Positions 11,642-21,815 of a stretch of DNA of 64,000 nt are shown piece by piece. The stretch comes from Ambrosia x helenae. Its lineage: Eukaryota; Streptophyta; Magnoliopsida; Asterales; Asteraceae. Below the pieces are notes generated by a model, which ran no database searches, was not told the DNA's origin, and worked only from the letters and a program-made list of their open reading frames with translations. The position numbers and the translations under genes were made by a program. Numbering within the stretch: the stretch's first letter is position 1; each line of letters starts with the position of its first letter. The stretch lies in assembly GCA_030844895.1 (NCBI GenBank), contig CM061226.1, positions 100,543,187-100,607,186 of the forward strand, given 5' to 3'.

Positions 11642-12000
11642 GACCGCCTGTACTCAGGCGTTATATTGGACCAAAAAAAATATAGCGCCCCCCCCCCCCC
11701 CCAACACCGCTACGGGGGGGCTCTATTTTACAAAACTCACTTCTGGCGCGATATAACTAACGCCCGAAACAAAAAAAAGCCCACCAATCAGAGGTTGACA
11801 CCTCATACCCTCTCTCCTTTATTATTATTTTATTATTTTTTTAATTTAAATGATATAATAAAATATTAATAGGGGCTTTATATATAAAGCCCCTACCATT
11901 ACACCCCTTTTTCAGTTTCTCTCTCCATGCTGACTCAGCTGCCACATGGACCAATCAGAAATGGGGGCTTTATATATAAAGCCCCCCACTACGCATGGTC
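11642..12000. mobile_element. PIF/Harbinger-like MITE with two perfect palindromes
   Basis: Ends GACCGCCTGTA and (complement) GACCATGCGTAG are imperfect inverted repeats flanked by TAA on both sides (11639-11641, 12001-12003), the 3 bp TWA duplication of PIF/Harbinger. Inside, a 22 bp perfect palindrome GGGGCTTTATAT(ATAAAGCCCC) occurs twice (11872-11893, 11964-11985), and a C15 run lies near 11687-11701. No coding capacity. Confidence 0.6.
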
Positions 12001-12082
12001 TAAATATAATATAAAGGCAGACATTGTACGTCTGTACCTAACATCTTCAACAATTGTTTATATATAATGAGTTAAGTTCACG

Positions 12083-12442
12083 TACAAATAGGCTTTATCG
12101 TACGAATAGTACGAACTGAAGTAAAAAACACGCGGTGGCATTTCTGTAAATATTGGAAACTTTATATAACTAGAGTAATTATATAATTACTCTAGTTATA
12201 TAACTAGCGTAATTACTCTAGCGTAATTATATACTTAGAGTAATTATAAAATTACTCTAAAGTAATTATATAGCGTAGTTATATAACTAGAGTAATTAGG
12301 GTAATTACTCTAGAGTAATTATATACACTAGAGTAATTATACAACAAGAGTGGTGGTCATTATTTACGAAAATGCCACCGCCACTTTTTTTTTGTTCCCT
12401 TCGGTTCGTACTGGTTCGCACGATAATTTTGTTTGTATTTGA
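12083..12442. mobile_element. AT-rich foldback element (TAGAGTAATTATATAACT array)
   Basis: The left end (TACAAATAGGCTTTATCGTA, then CGAATAGTACGAACTGAAG and GCGGTGGCATTT) is mirrored at the right end (AAAATGCCACCGCC, then CTTCGGTTCGTACTGG and CACGATAATTTTG). The 170 bp core is made of TAGAGTAATTATATAACTAG words in both orientations, so the whole element can fold. The TSD is uncertain. Confidence 0.6.
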
Positions 12443-12483
12443 TCTTTTGTCTATATATAATAATAATAATAATTAAACACATC

Positions 12484-12620
12484 GCCTCTCTCTCTATATA
12501 TAAACCCACCACCACCATTCAAAACCCAGTAACTGGCCACCATCTTTGTGGTATTAGCCGTGAGATATGAAATCCGACAGCCACCACCTTCTATTCTGCC
12601 GCCGTGCAACTTAGTCATTA
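12484..12620 (+). promoter_or_regulatory. Promoter-like block without a following gene
   Basis: A pyrimidine patch CTCTCTCTC runs straight into TATATATAAACCC, a good plant TATA box, followed by an ACC-rich leader and an ATG at 12567. That ATG opens only 15 codons. It may be the stranded 5' end of a lost gene or an element-borne promoter. This is inference from composition only. Confidence 0.3.
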
Positions 12621-12851
12621 GTCATTAATGTTGTATAAAACAGTGCTCCGTTGAGTGATAGACATATTCAACAAGATTATGTGGTTCAATACATGAGTGG
12701 CGAAATATGTTTTCTCCAATTAAATATGCAATAACAATATCTTCTAACCGTCTTGATTTGAGACCATGTCATTATAATATAACATGTTAGCTTGGAAATT
12801 AAGGTCATATAAGTATTACCAAACTAAAGAGGGTCCGGGTGATCTATTGAT

Positions 12852-13245
12852 CATGGTTGTAAAAATCTCACCTGGTCTCTGATTAATCACTCATTACTCG
12901 CAAGTCGAAGGTTCATCAAGTAATCACCAATTAATCGTTAGTCGATGGCGGTCTAAGGATTCCAGCCAAATTCCGGTTAAAATTTGTAAATTTCGGTCAA
13001 ATTTCAACCAAAACCTGCAAATTCTGACGATTAATATTGTATACTTAAATACATGAATAGAAAAAGGGATTAAAACATGCATACTTAAAAAAATCGCATA
13101 TAAAATGTGCGTATATTTATATAAAACTGAAATCTACATATAAAATCCTAATCTGATTAATCACGATTAGACCCTACTAATTTTGATTAAGCGCTAATCG
13201 ATACTTCACTGGTCGACTAGCGCCTAGCGATTCTTACTGCTATTG
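12852..13245. mobile_element. hAT-like element rich in GATTAATC/CTAATCG
   Basis: It begins CATGGTTGTAAAAATC and ends GATTCTTACTGCTATTG, imperfect inverted ends. The arms contain GATTAATC, TAATCG and TCGACTAGCGCCTAGCGATT words. The architecture matches the other motif-filled hAT-like elements in this window, but no TSD was found. Confidence 0.5.
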
Positions 13246-14389
13246 ACCCATATAATAAGCAATTTTTTTGCTAATCGATGCTTTCAACAATGATTTGATG
13301 ACGTTGAAACTTCTTGTTGATTTACCCTTGTTTAACGTGAGACAATATATTTTCTTTTGAATACATGAATTTTGTAAAAAAAAAAATGACTAGCAAGCAA
13401 TTAACCGACACGAAACAAAACAACTACATAAACGAAAACTAAACAATGAATAAATCGAAATGATACGAACTGACGACAGTCCGACACATCGAAAAGAACT
13501 GGACAAACATAAACCCATGACAAATATTGTGAGACTATATTGTCAAACAATTTATAACATTTCATCAAACAATATTGATCTTTTATACATAAAAACTTAT
13601 CAAACATCATTTTCAATCAACGGCATCAAAGAATCATCGTCCAAAACAAGCCATACTTTTTCTATTTTGTTTAAAAGACTCAAAACTTGGCACCTAGAAG
13701 AGAAGTAATTGAATATTTGGGAAGATGAAAGAAAATAGGGTTCACAGCTACTATAATTGGCTAGAAGACCTGCAAGACCTACAACACCTACAACACCAAT
13801 ACCAGTTAGACTTGTCACTGATAGAGGTTTTCTCTGTGACCACCCTCCAGTGTATGAATAAGTAATTAGAGATACAGTGGTTCGGGCTGGAGAGAGCTTA
13901 AAGTGATTGTGTACCTAAATCCCAAAATTTGCAGAGGTATGCATACATTTTTTGAGGACATGATGTCATCAAGTGGTCCGAGATGGACTAGTCACTATCA
14001 TTGTTAGTTAGGGAGGTGGGCCACATTTTGTTAGGAGATGCTGATATGGAAGTGATTTGTATGTTGATTTATTCTGAGGCGACGGACCTTTGTTGGTCCG
14101 ACCTGGAGATGACTTTCTCTCCTTCTGATGAGGGGGGGGGGGGGGGGACGACTTAGGGGAATTTCTCAATTTAGGCTCGATTTGTTTGATTCGAGTTTAG
14201 AAGTATGTTACCTCTTCAATGTTGATTGTTCTTATTGACGTACCTTATAAAACTTCGAAATCTTAAGAAAATAATGGTATTAGAGCAATAGTTTTATATT
14301 TGTGATATCTCTATAAAATAGGAATATATTTTTACATATCAACAAAACACTTAACAATTTCTCCTTAATTTCACATTTTGTTAATACCC
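13246..14389. other. Unassigned stretch with a short minus-strand ORF and a G16 tract
   Basis: A minus-strand ORF at 13818-13600 (72 residues, hydrophobic GIGVVGVVGLAGLLANY near the start) extends upstream in frame but matches no family I recognise. A run of 16 G lies at 14132-14147. Nothing else can be supported. Confidence 0.4.
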
Positions 14390-14940
14390 TATTGACCGTC
14401 ATTGGATTGCGATCAAACATACTCCATGGTAACTTATGGATTCAATTACTCAGGGTCTGCTAATCAGATTTATGTGGATGTTGATCATTTTGTTGTCCTA
14501 TATATCGGATACCACATATTATTGTGTGTTTCTTTGACCCAATTTCATTAGTTGGAGCTCCAATCCAAGAAACAACATATGGTTACTCATTTTAATATTG
14601 AGAAAGAGTATTGTTCCCTTGATCATGGTATTCCTGAGCTTTGTTAGATCATTTCTCCCCTTCATGCATTGCTAGTACCCCAAACAAGTTCACCTGCATG
14701 GTGTGTGAAAAAAATTAACCCTACATATTTAGTAGTAGATTTGGTTTTTATCAACGTAAAAAACACATTGAGATTGACCTGCATTTCATACGAGATATGA
14801 TGCTAGCACAAAATCTCAGATTTCGGTATCTGCTTGTTGTGATTCACATTGCAGATTTTCCAACCAAAAGTTTGTCTTATGTGTGGTTTAACACTCTTCT
14901 AACTTTAAAATGCAATGCATGTCTTGTTTAAAAGGAGACA
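14390..14940 (+). pseudogene. Decayed copia RNase H region
   Basis: Across two frames the + strand reads YYCVFL-PNFISWSSN, then SKKQHMVTHFNIEKEY-SL, INPTYLVVDLVF, KHIEIDLHF-like and IADFPTKSLSYVWF. These are the ordered blocks of a copia RNase H C-terminus (GYCVFLG-NLISWSSKKQ..., CDN-x-AT-L..NPVFH..TKHIEID.HF, IAD-x-TKSL). Stops and shifts make it non-functional. It is on the strand opposite to the neighbouring copia element, so it is a separate older insertion. Confidence 0.65.
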
Positions 14941-15126
14941 TTAAAACAATAAGATTGTAATATGGTTTTTAACTGTAGCTGATTAGAGAAACTATATGAT
15001 ATATGGTTGCATTGTTTGTTCATCTCTAGCATTTATATAAACGATGTATTTAATTTGTTTTCATATCAAAATATGGAAGAACCACCATATAACATTGTTA
15101 GATATTTTAGCGTAATTGGATTGACT

Positions 15127-15451
15127 TGTGGAACATGATAATCAGAGGTGTAAAGAGAAAAAGAGACTGAGAAATCGTTTTGATATTTTCTTGTGTATCT
15201 TTTACATCAAATTGTACAGAGATTAAATAGCCAATACAAAAGGCCTCTAAAAGGAAAGGAAATAAAAGACATTGACCAACGAATTTTATGGGGCGAATTA
15301 TATGGGTCTTGTGTTTGACTTGTGCTCCAAAGGGTCAAAGGTCAATGGCAAATTATATGGGTCTTATGTTTGACTTGTGCTCCAAGGGTCAAAGGTTAAA
15401 ATAGGAAATGATGAAACTGATCCTAAAAACCTTCAATCAAATATTTCAACA
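15127..15451 (-). repeat. 3' LTR of copia element
   Basis: It begins TGTGGAACATG and ends ATTTCAACA on the + strand and matches the right LTR over its full length with scattered differences and small indels, suggesting an insertion that is not very recent. It contains an internal near-duplicate of TTATATGGGTCTT(G/A)TGTTTGAC. Confidence 0.9.
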
Positions 15452-15459
15452 TTTCCCCT

Positions 15460-18400
15460 CAAGTTGAGTAGTGGTATTATCAATGCTCAACTTGCCAAGA
15501 CAATGATTGAAGATTTTTTCACTGACCACATTTGTTAGAACATCTGCGAGTTGGTTTTCTGAGCGGACAAACGGAAGTTCAATTATCCATGCCTCAAGTT
15601 TTTATTTAATGAAATGTCAATCAACTTTAATATGTTTTGTGCGATCATCCTGGACTGGATTCTCTGAAATTTGAATTGCTGCTTTGTTATCGCACAAAAT
15701 TTTACTGGATTGGGTTGGAGAATATCCTATTTCTGTCAAGAGTTTTCGTACCCATGGTATCTTTGCTAGTCCGCGTGCTATACCTAGAAATTATGCCTCA
15801 GCGCTTGACAGGGCTACCACCTCTTGTTTCTTGCTTCTCCATGTGACCAGATTTCCACCAACAAGAGTGAAGTAGCCAGATGTTGATCTTCGATTTCCTT
15901 TATCTCCTGCCCAGTCTGCATCAGTATATACGTGAGTTTCAAGATGCCCATTTGTCTTGAAAAGAACTCCATGACCAGGTGTCCCTTTTGAGATATCTAA
16001 TATTTCTCCACACGGCTTCCATATGGGTAACTTGAGGCTGATGCATGAATTAACTCACAACTCCGACTGCGTAGGCAATGTCGGGTCTGGTATGTGAGAG
16101 ATAGATTAGTTTCCCTACTATTCGCTGATATTCTCCTTTGTCAGCTAGCTTAGCATTTTCCTCCATATAGAGCTTCTGATTTACCATCATAGGAGTACCC
16201 ACAGGTTTGCAATCAATCATCCATGTTTCTGCCAACAAGTCAAGGATATATTTCTTTTGACAGATGAAAATCCCTTGTCTTGACCTCATGACTTCGATTC
16301 CAAGGAAGTATTTAAGTCTCCCCAGATCCTTCATTTCAAATTCTCTGAATAGATTTACCTTTAACCTTGTCATCTCCTCTCCATCATCACCTGTGATTAT
16401 CATATCATTAACATAAATAATTAGGCATGTTACAAGTCCATTCCTCCGTTTAAGGAACAGAGTATGATCTAAGTTACTCTGCTTGAAGCCATATTCTTTC
16501 ATGGCCAAGGTAAATCTGCCAAATCAGGCACGAGGAGATTGCTTTAATCCGTATAAGGATTTCTTCAAGCGGCATACTTCCCTAGTATTGGATCTTTCAT
16601 GAGTCCAGGAGGGACTTCCATATAGACTTCTTCCTTGAGCTCTCCATGTAAGAAGGCATTTTTTATGTCAAATTGAAGGAGAGGCCATTCTTTGTTTGCA
16701 GCTATGGAGAATAGAACCCTCATTGTGTCGATTTTGGCCACTGGTGAAAAAGTTTCAGAATAATCAATTCCGTATGTTTGAGTGTAGCCTTTTGCCACCA
16801 GTCGGGCTTTGTATCTTTCAATAGTTCCATCTGGCTTGTATTTTATGTTGAAGACCCATCGGCATCCTACTGGTTTTTTTCCAGGAGGAAGGGTACATCT
16901 TTCCCACGTGTCATTTTTGTTTAGAGCATCCATTTCGACTTCCATTGCTTCTCTCCATTCTTTAGACTCAAGGGCTTGTTCAACTAGTAGTTGGAATCTC
17001 TTCAGAACATAGAGATGTGGCAAATGCTTTGGCTTCTGGAGATAAATTTCCTGCTGTCACGTTTGCCATTGGATATCTAGAGCTTCGAGCTTCTTTCTCG
17101 GGAGAGTACCTTTTTGGAAGAACTCCTGTGTTGGATCTGGGGGGTAGAACATATCTGTCTGGTTCGACTTGTGGCGATTCCAGTTCTAACTCATCCTCAG
17201 ATAACTCAAGATTTTCAACATGCTCATGTTCTTCATGGTTAGTAAATGAATCAGATGAATTATCACACTCTTGAGTTTGAGACTTACTTGCCTCAGATGC
17301 TAGGTTGGGAGGATCATTGTTGGTGGTACTTTCTTCAGGGCTAGTGGATTGTGACAAATTTTGGGCTTCGTGGTTAACTCCTTCTTCTGAGGGTGACATC
17401 CATTGTATCAAACTCAATGTGTCATCGGTTACCTTTTCCCCCCTGACCAGTGTGTTGGGTAGTGTAGAAGTATTCGGTTTCGAGGAAGTCACAGTTCATC
17501 GTAGTATACATATGACGCGTGTTGGGGTTGTAACACCGATAACCGTGTTGATTGACCCGTAGCCAACAAATATACATTTATCGGCACACGCGTCAAGTTT
17601 GGAGCGGTCTGTGTTTTGGTAGGTGAACAAAAACAGGGCATCCAAAGATGAGGTTCAAGGGTAAGGTTTGATGGGGGGGGGGGGTTATGAAACTTAGCAA
17701 GGGTTTGAAGTGGGGTTTTAAAGTCAAGGGCTCTTGTTGGAAGACGATTCATAAGATAGTTTGCTGTGACAAGAGCCTCGGGCCAGAAAGATTTTGGGAC
17801 TTGGGATTCGATCATGAGTGCACAAGTTATTTCTAAAAGAAAACGGTTTTTCCTTTCAGACACCCCATTTTGTTTTGGAGTATGAGCGCATGATGTCTGA
17901 GGAAGCATTCCCTTTTCTTGGCAAAACTGTTTCATTGAGGTGTTTACAAATATCCGCCATTACCAGACCTAAGAATTTGGATATCGCTCTTAAATTGGGT
18001 TTTGATCATGGCACAAAACCACATGAATTTTGAGAAAACTTCAGATTTATTTTTCAATAGATAAATCCAAGTCATGCGGGTGCAATCATCAATAAATGTT
18101 ACAAATAACGAAAGTCCCCCCCATAACCTTTGCTGGTCCCTACACATCTGAATGAATTAATAAAAAATGAGAATCAACCTTAGTATCATTTGGTTTGAAG
18201 GTGTGTCTATGACTCTTAGCCAAAAAACATGTCTCACAATTCAAGACTTTATTTGTTGGAAATAATTAAGGAAATAAACGATGTACGTAACCACTAGATG
18301 AGTGTCCCAATCTTCGGTGCCATAACCAAGCTTCCCTATCTGTTGACCCATGAGCAAGCATTACAATGCCTTGTCGAGTCACTTCATCCACATAGTATAG

Positions 18401-19486
18401 CCCTTGTCGCTCAGTATCACGCTCAATGATATTTCCCGTCCTGATGTCCTGTAAGATACAGAAGGTAGGATGCATTAGCACAATACAATTTAGCTCTTTT
18501 GTACCATGACTGATTGATAGCAATTTGTGAGATAAATATGGAACATAAAGACAAGTCGATAGTTTCATGTTTTCCGAGATTTGGATAGTCCCTCCTCCTT
18601 TTACTTGAAGGACTTCTCCATTTGCAGTGAGAATTTTGGATTTTTGTGGTTTTGACATCGAGCACATATCCGAATTTTCATAAGTCATTGTATCGGTGGC
18701 ACCACAATCAAATATCCATGAGTCTTTTTCTTGGCCATTTTTTGTTGCCATGTTAACTTTCCTAATATTACAAGGTTTTTTTGACTCCTTTTTATCTAAG
18801 TTAGGAGTATAAAGGGTGTTGTTGGTATTTTCTAAACTTTGTGACTCATTTAATAACTCGAGAATTTGGGGGCTAAAGAATCGAGGGTTTACAAGTGTTT
18901 TATTGGGAGTTTTGGGTTTAAAATGGAAGAGCTTAGAAAGAGGAGGGTTTGAGATTGTAACTCCAAACCCTTTACCTGCCATACTTCCTAATTCCTCTTC
19001 CATTACCGCCGCGAAGCAACACTTTCCACCATGACTCCCTTTCTCTGAGATATCTTGATCTCCGGCTATTTTTTCACTGTTGTCGTCGCTGCCGGTAGTC
19101 TCCGGATTGCCTACGGCTGCAACAGCTTTACCTCTTTTCCCTTTTTGTGTCCATTGGCCCACCAGTCTGGATACCCTACGAGTTTGAAGCATTGATCTTT
19201 CGTATGCTTAGTCATACCACAGTGCTCACATTTCAGATGGCTTTTATCTATCCGGGATGTTGACTGATTGGGCTTCTACTTAAGATGGTTTAATAGGGCT
19301 TTCGATTTCCCCTTATGGTGACTCGTATCATACGAGCCCATAGAGGGTAGTTTTGGCTTGCAAGGTTAAGGCTAACTTTTATGCTGTCTGTTGGATTTGG
19401 TTTGGGTTTTGAGTTTGAGTTTGAACTCCATTTTTTAGGAGATTGGTTAGTTGGATGGCTAGGTTGTTGTTGTCTTCTTCTGACAT
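15460..19486 (-). pseudogene. copia gag-pol polyprotein, broken
   Basis: Starts at an ATG (19486, MSEEDNN...). The gag body is mostly deleted, going from a YPLWARM-like remnant to a zinc knuckle C-x2-C-x4-H-x4-C near 19210. Protease has WIFDCGATDTMT (the usual catalytic DSGA is DCGA) near 18700; then LWHRRLGHSSSGY, integrase FVTFIDDCTR (18130) and TPKQNGVSERKN (17880). RT runs about 17000-16050 with KARLVAKGYTQ, LLQFDIKNAFLHGEL and YVNDM where YVDDM is catalytic. RNase H (about 16050-15500) is readable with stops (DNKAAIQISENPVQDDRTKH). At least five frame breaks occur. No functional enzyme is expected. Confidence 0.92.
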
Positions 19487-19546
19487 TGTGTCTGGTAAAT
19501 GACGAGCAAAGAAAGTTTATGGATCATAAACAGTGTTTTGATACCA

Positions 19547-19877
19547 TGTGAAACGTGATAATCAGAGGTGTAAAGAGAAAAAGAGATCGACTGAGAAATT
19601 GTTTTGTTATTTCTTGTGTATCTTTTACATCAAATTGTACAGAGATTAAATAGCCAATATAAAAGGCCTCTAAAAGGAAAGGAAAAAAAAGACATTGACC
19701 AACGAATTATATTGGCCGAATTATATGGGTCTTGTGTTTGACTTGTGCTCCAAAGGGTCAAAGGTCAATGGCGAATTATATGGGTCTTATGTTTGACTTG
19801 GGCTCCAAAGGGTCAAAGGTTAAAATAGGAAATAATGAAACTGATCCTAAAAAAATCTTCAATCAAATTATTCAACG
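19547..19877 (-). repeat. 5' LTR of copia element
   Basis: It begins TGTGAAACGTG and ends TTATTCAACG; the terminal CA has become CG. It is followed directly by the TSD TGACT. Confidence 0.9.
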
Positions 19878-19882
19878 TGACT

Positions 19883-20171
19883 TGCTTAACCAAGTGTCTT
19901 ATAATAAATATCAAGCGAGCTATGAGATCTTACATTTACACGAAATCCATTTGCACCAGTGAAACACAAAAACTACTACAATAAACTGATTCGTTTAATA
20001 ACGTTTAACTGATCCGACCAAAAAACATACATGTAGATTCCCCTTGCCATACCCAACCGTCCATTGCTTCTGTCATTCTAAGTTCGAACCACCCTAAGTA
20101 AATTATCGCATCCTTGTAACTCCATTAACTTGACGGTCGAGCTTGGATCCCATCTCCAATTCCAAGTTAGG
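19883..20171. other. Unassigned spacer
   Basis: No gene or repeat recognised; it carries the left TSD AAGTTAGG (20164-20171) of the next hAT element. Confidence 0.4.
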
Positions 20172-20674
20172 TAGGGGTGTAAACGATCCGAGTCGAGCCG
20201 AGCCGAGCCCGAGCCTGACTGGGCTCGAGCTCGGCTCGGTTCGAGCCTACAATCTTGAGCTCAAGCTCGGCTCGCTAGCAAAATCAAAAGCTCGAGCTCG
20301 GCTCGGCTCGGCTCGGCTCGAGGTGATTTGAGAACAATCTCAAACGAGCTCAAAGCTCGGCTCGAGATCGCAAAAGCTCGGCTCGCGAGTGTTATTAAAT
20401 GGGCCTATGAAATAAGGACTTGGGCTTCGGAGATGTGGGCTATAAATTATAAGAGATATATAAATAACTTATCATTATGTTTGGGCTCGTTTAGGCTCGC
20501 TTAGGCTCGCGAGCCCAATCGAGCTTTGTATCTAGGGCTCGAGCTCGGGCTCGATAACTAAACGAGCCATATTTCAGGATAGGGCTCGGGCTCGTTAAGG
20601 CTCGGCTCGTTCGGGCTTTTTACCGAGTCGATCCCGGGTAGCTCTCGAGCCGTTACGTGTTATTTACACCCCTA
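20172..20674. mobile_element. Non-autonomous hAT element (GGCTCGAGC type)
   Basis: It starts TAGGGGTGTAAAC and ends TTATTTACACCCCTA, inverted ends, flanked by the 8 bp duplication AAGTTAGG (20164-20171, 20675-20682). The body is dominated by GAGCC/GGCTCG/GAGCTC words on both arms. No ORF. It is the complete relative of the fragment at 4801-5169; a short degenerate relative lies near 59940-60010. Confidence 0.88.
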
Positions 20675-20802
20675 AAGTTAGGTTATAATATACCCCACCC
20701 ATGTGACATCCGTCACTTTTATCCTATTATTATTATTATACATATATAAATATACATTTTTTTTATTTCGCATCTCCTATCTTATACGTCACGTTTTATC
20801 CT

Positions 20803-20852
<50 letters not shown>

Positions 20853-21040
20853 GAATAATAAATAATAATAATACCAATATATCATAACAATTATATGGTG
20901 TAGTAAAACCAAGTGGTTGTTAGTCCAACCCAATATGTGGCCCACCCAGAAGCAGCAGCCCACTTCCCTTATCCTTCACTCTTACCCGGCCCACTACACC
21001 TCCCTTCCCCTTCTTGCTGTTTAAAAAAAATAAAAAGAAG

Positions 21041-21110
21041 ATTCTGATGCGGGTCGGACTCGAACCCGCACCACACCAACAAACGCACTTACACCAAACC
21101 AGCCGAGCCA
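21041..21110 (-). other. tRNA-like block in LTR (antisense); repeated at 26743-26812
   Basis: On the minus strand, CTCGGCTGGTTTGGTGTAAG is followed about 30 nt later by GCGGGTTCGAGTCCGACCCG, an A-box-like and a perfect B-box (GGTTCGAGTCC) arrangement with a T-arm stem. It has no full cloverleaf that I can pair, so it is a tRNA-derived relic and not a tRNA gene. Confidence 0.45.
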
Positions 21111-21740
21111 GAGCTCATTTCCTGATGTAATCCTGATTCAAATTGTATTTAAGGGCTTCTTATTTCACCTTTTCTTGTTAAAACTCGCTGCTGTGGCCAG
21201 ATCCACGATTCCCTCCAACCCCTCCTTATTTGACTACAAGATTAAACACAGATTTGGAAAAATTGAATGATTAGCTCGTATTGATGGAATGGACATAATA
21301 TTACGCATATTAAACGCATTAACGCGGTCAAAACATACCTGATTTAAGACCAATTACGTGTATAAGCTTAAAAGCTTGGTCAACTTTCCAATTCGTTAAA
21401 CCGTAGGTGTTAGTATAAATTGAACCATTCCTGAGACTCTAAAGGAGCCGAAACACACACACAAATCTTCAATTTCCCTCTCAGTTCATCATATTCGCAT
21501 ATTGCTTCGGTTTGACTTTTTCTTTGACCGCTCGTTCATCATCAATTACGCGACATAGGTAATGATTCGTACCTTGGTTTTGTTTATCGGTTATAAACAG
21601 ATAATAGCCCTAACAAATCAGAAGCTATTATCTGTTATTAACAATTATTAGATTTTTAGGGTTTTGCTAAATCTATTTGGGGAAGATGAATTGCTTTCAC
21701 GTTTGTTTATAATTAAAACTAAATGAGATATAACACAAAC

Positions 21741-21815
21741 TGACCATCAGACCAGTTGGTAAAACCTTATGCTTGGGCCGCCCCTGGTCAAGGGTTCGAG
21801 CCCTAGCAGCTACAA
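21741..21815 (+). other. tRNA-like block in LTR (sense); repeated at 27439-27513
   Basis: The + strand has CAGACCAGTTGGTAAAACCT followed by CAAGGGTTCGAGCCCTAGC. The B box GGTTCGAGCCC sits in a T-arm-like stem and the first half resembles an A box. A similar block occurs at 45472-45535. No complete acceptor stem was seen. Confidence 0.45.

Larger units (their letters stand above)
15127..19877 (-). mobile_element. Complete but defective Ty1/copia retrotransposon
   Basis: Two LTRs (15127-15451 and 19547-19877) bound a minus-strand gag-pol. The 5 bp duplication TGACT lies at 15122-15126 and 19878-19882. Next to the right LTR, the minus strand reads TGGTATCAAAACACTG (primer site for initiator-Met tRNA); next to the left LTR is the polypurine tract TTGAGGGGAAA. 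Domain order protease, integrase, RT, RNase H is copia. Gag is internally deleted and pol has many frame breaks. Confidence 0.93.

Noticed and set aside
14132..14147. G16 tract as a G-quadruplex or regulatory site
   Set aside because: A single homopolymer in unassigned DNA; may be a slippage or sequencing feature and supports no function.
20143..20331. 62-residue ORF rich in Glu/Leu/Gly/Ser on the + strand
   Set aside because: Produced by the GGCTCGAGC repeat of the hAT element.
21041..21110. Possible true tRNA gene
   Set aside because: B box is perfect but I could not pair a full acceptor stem or anticodon arm, and it sits in a duplicated LTR; kept only as a tRNA-like relic.
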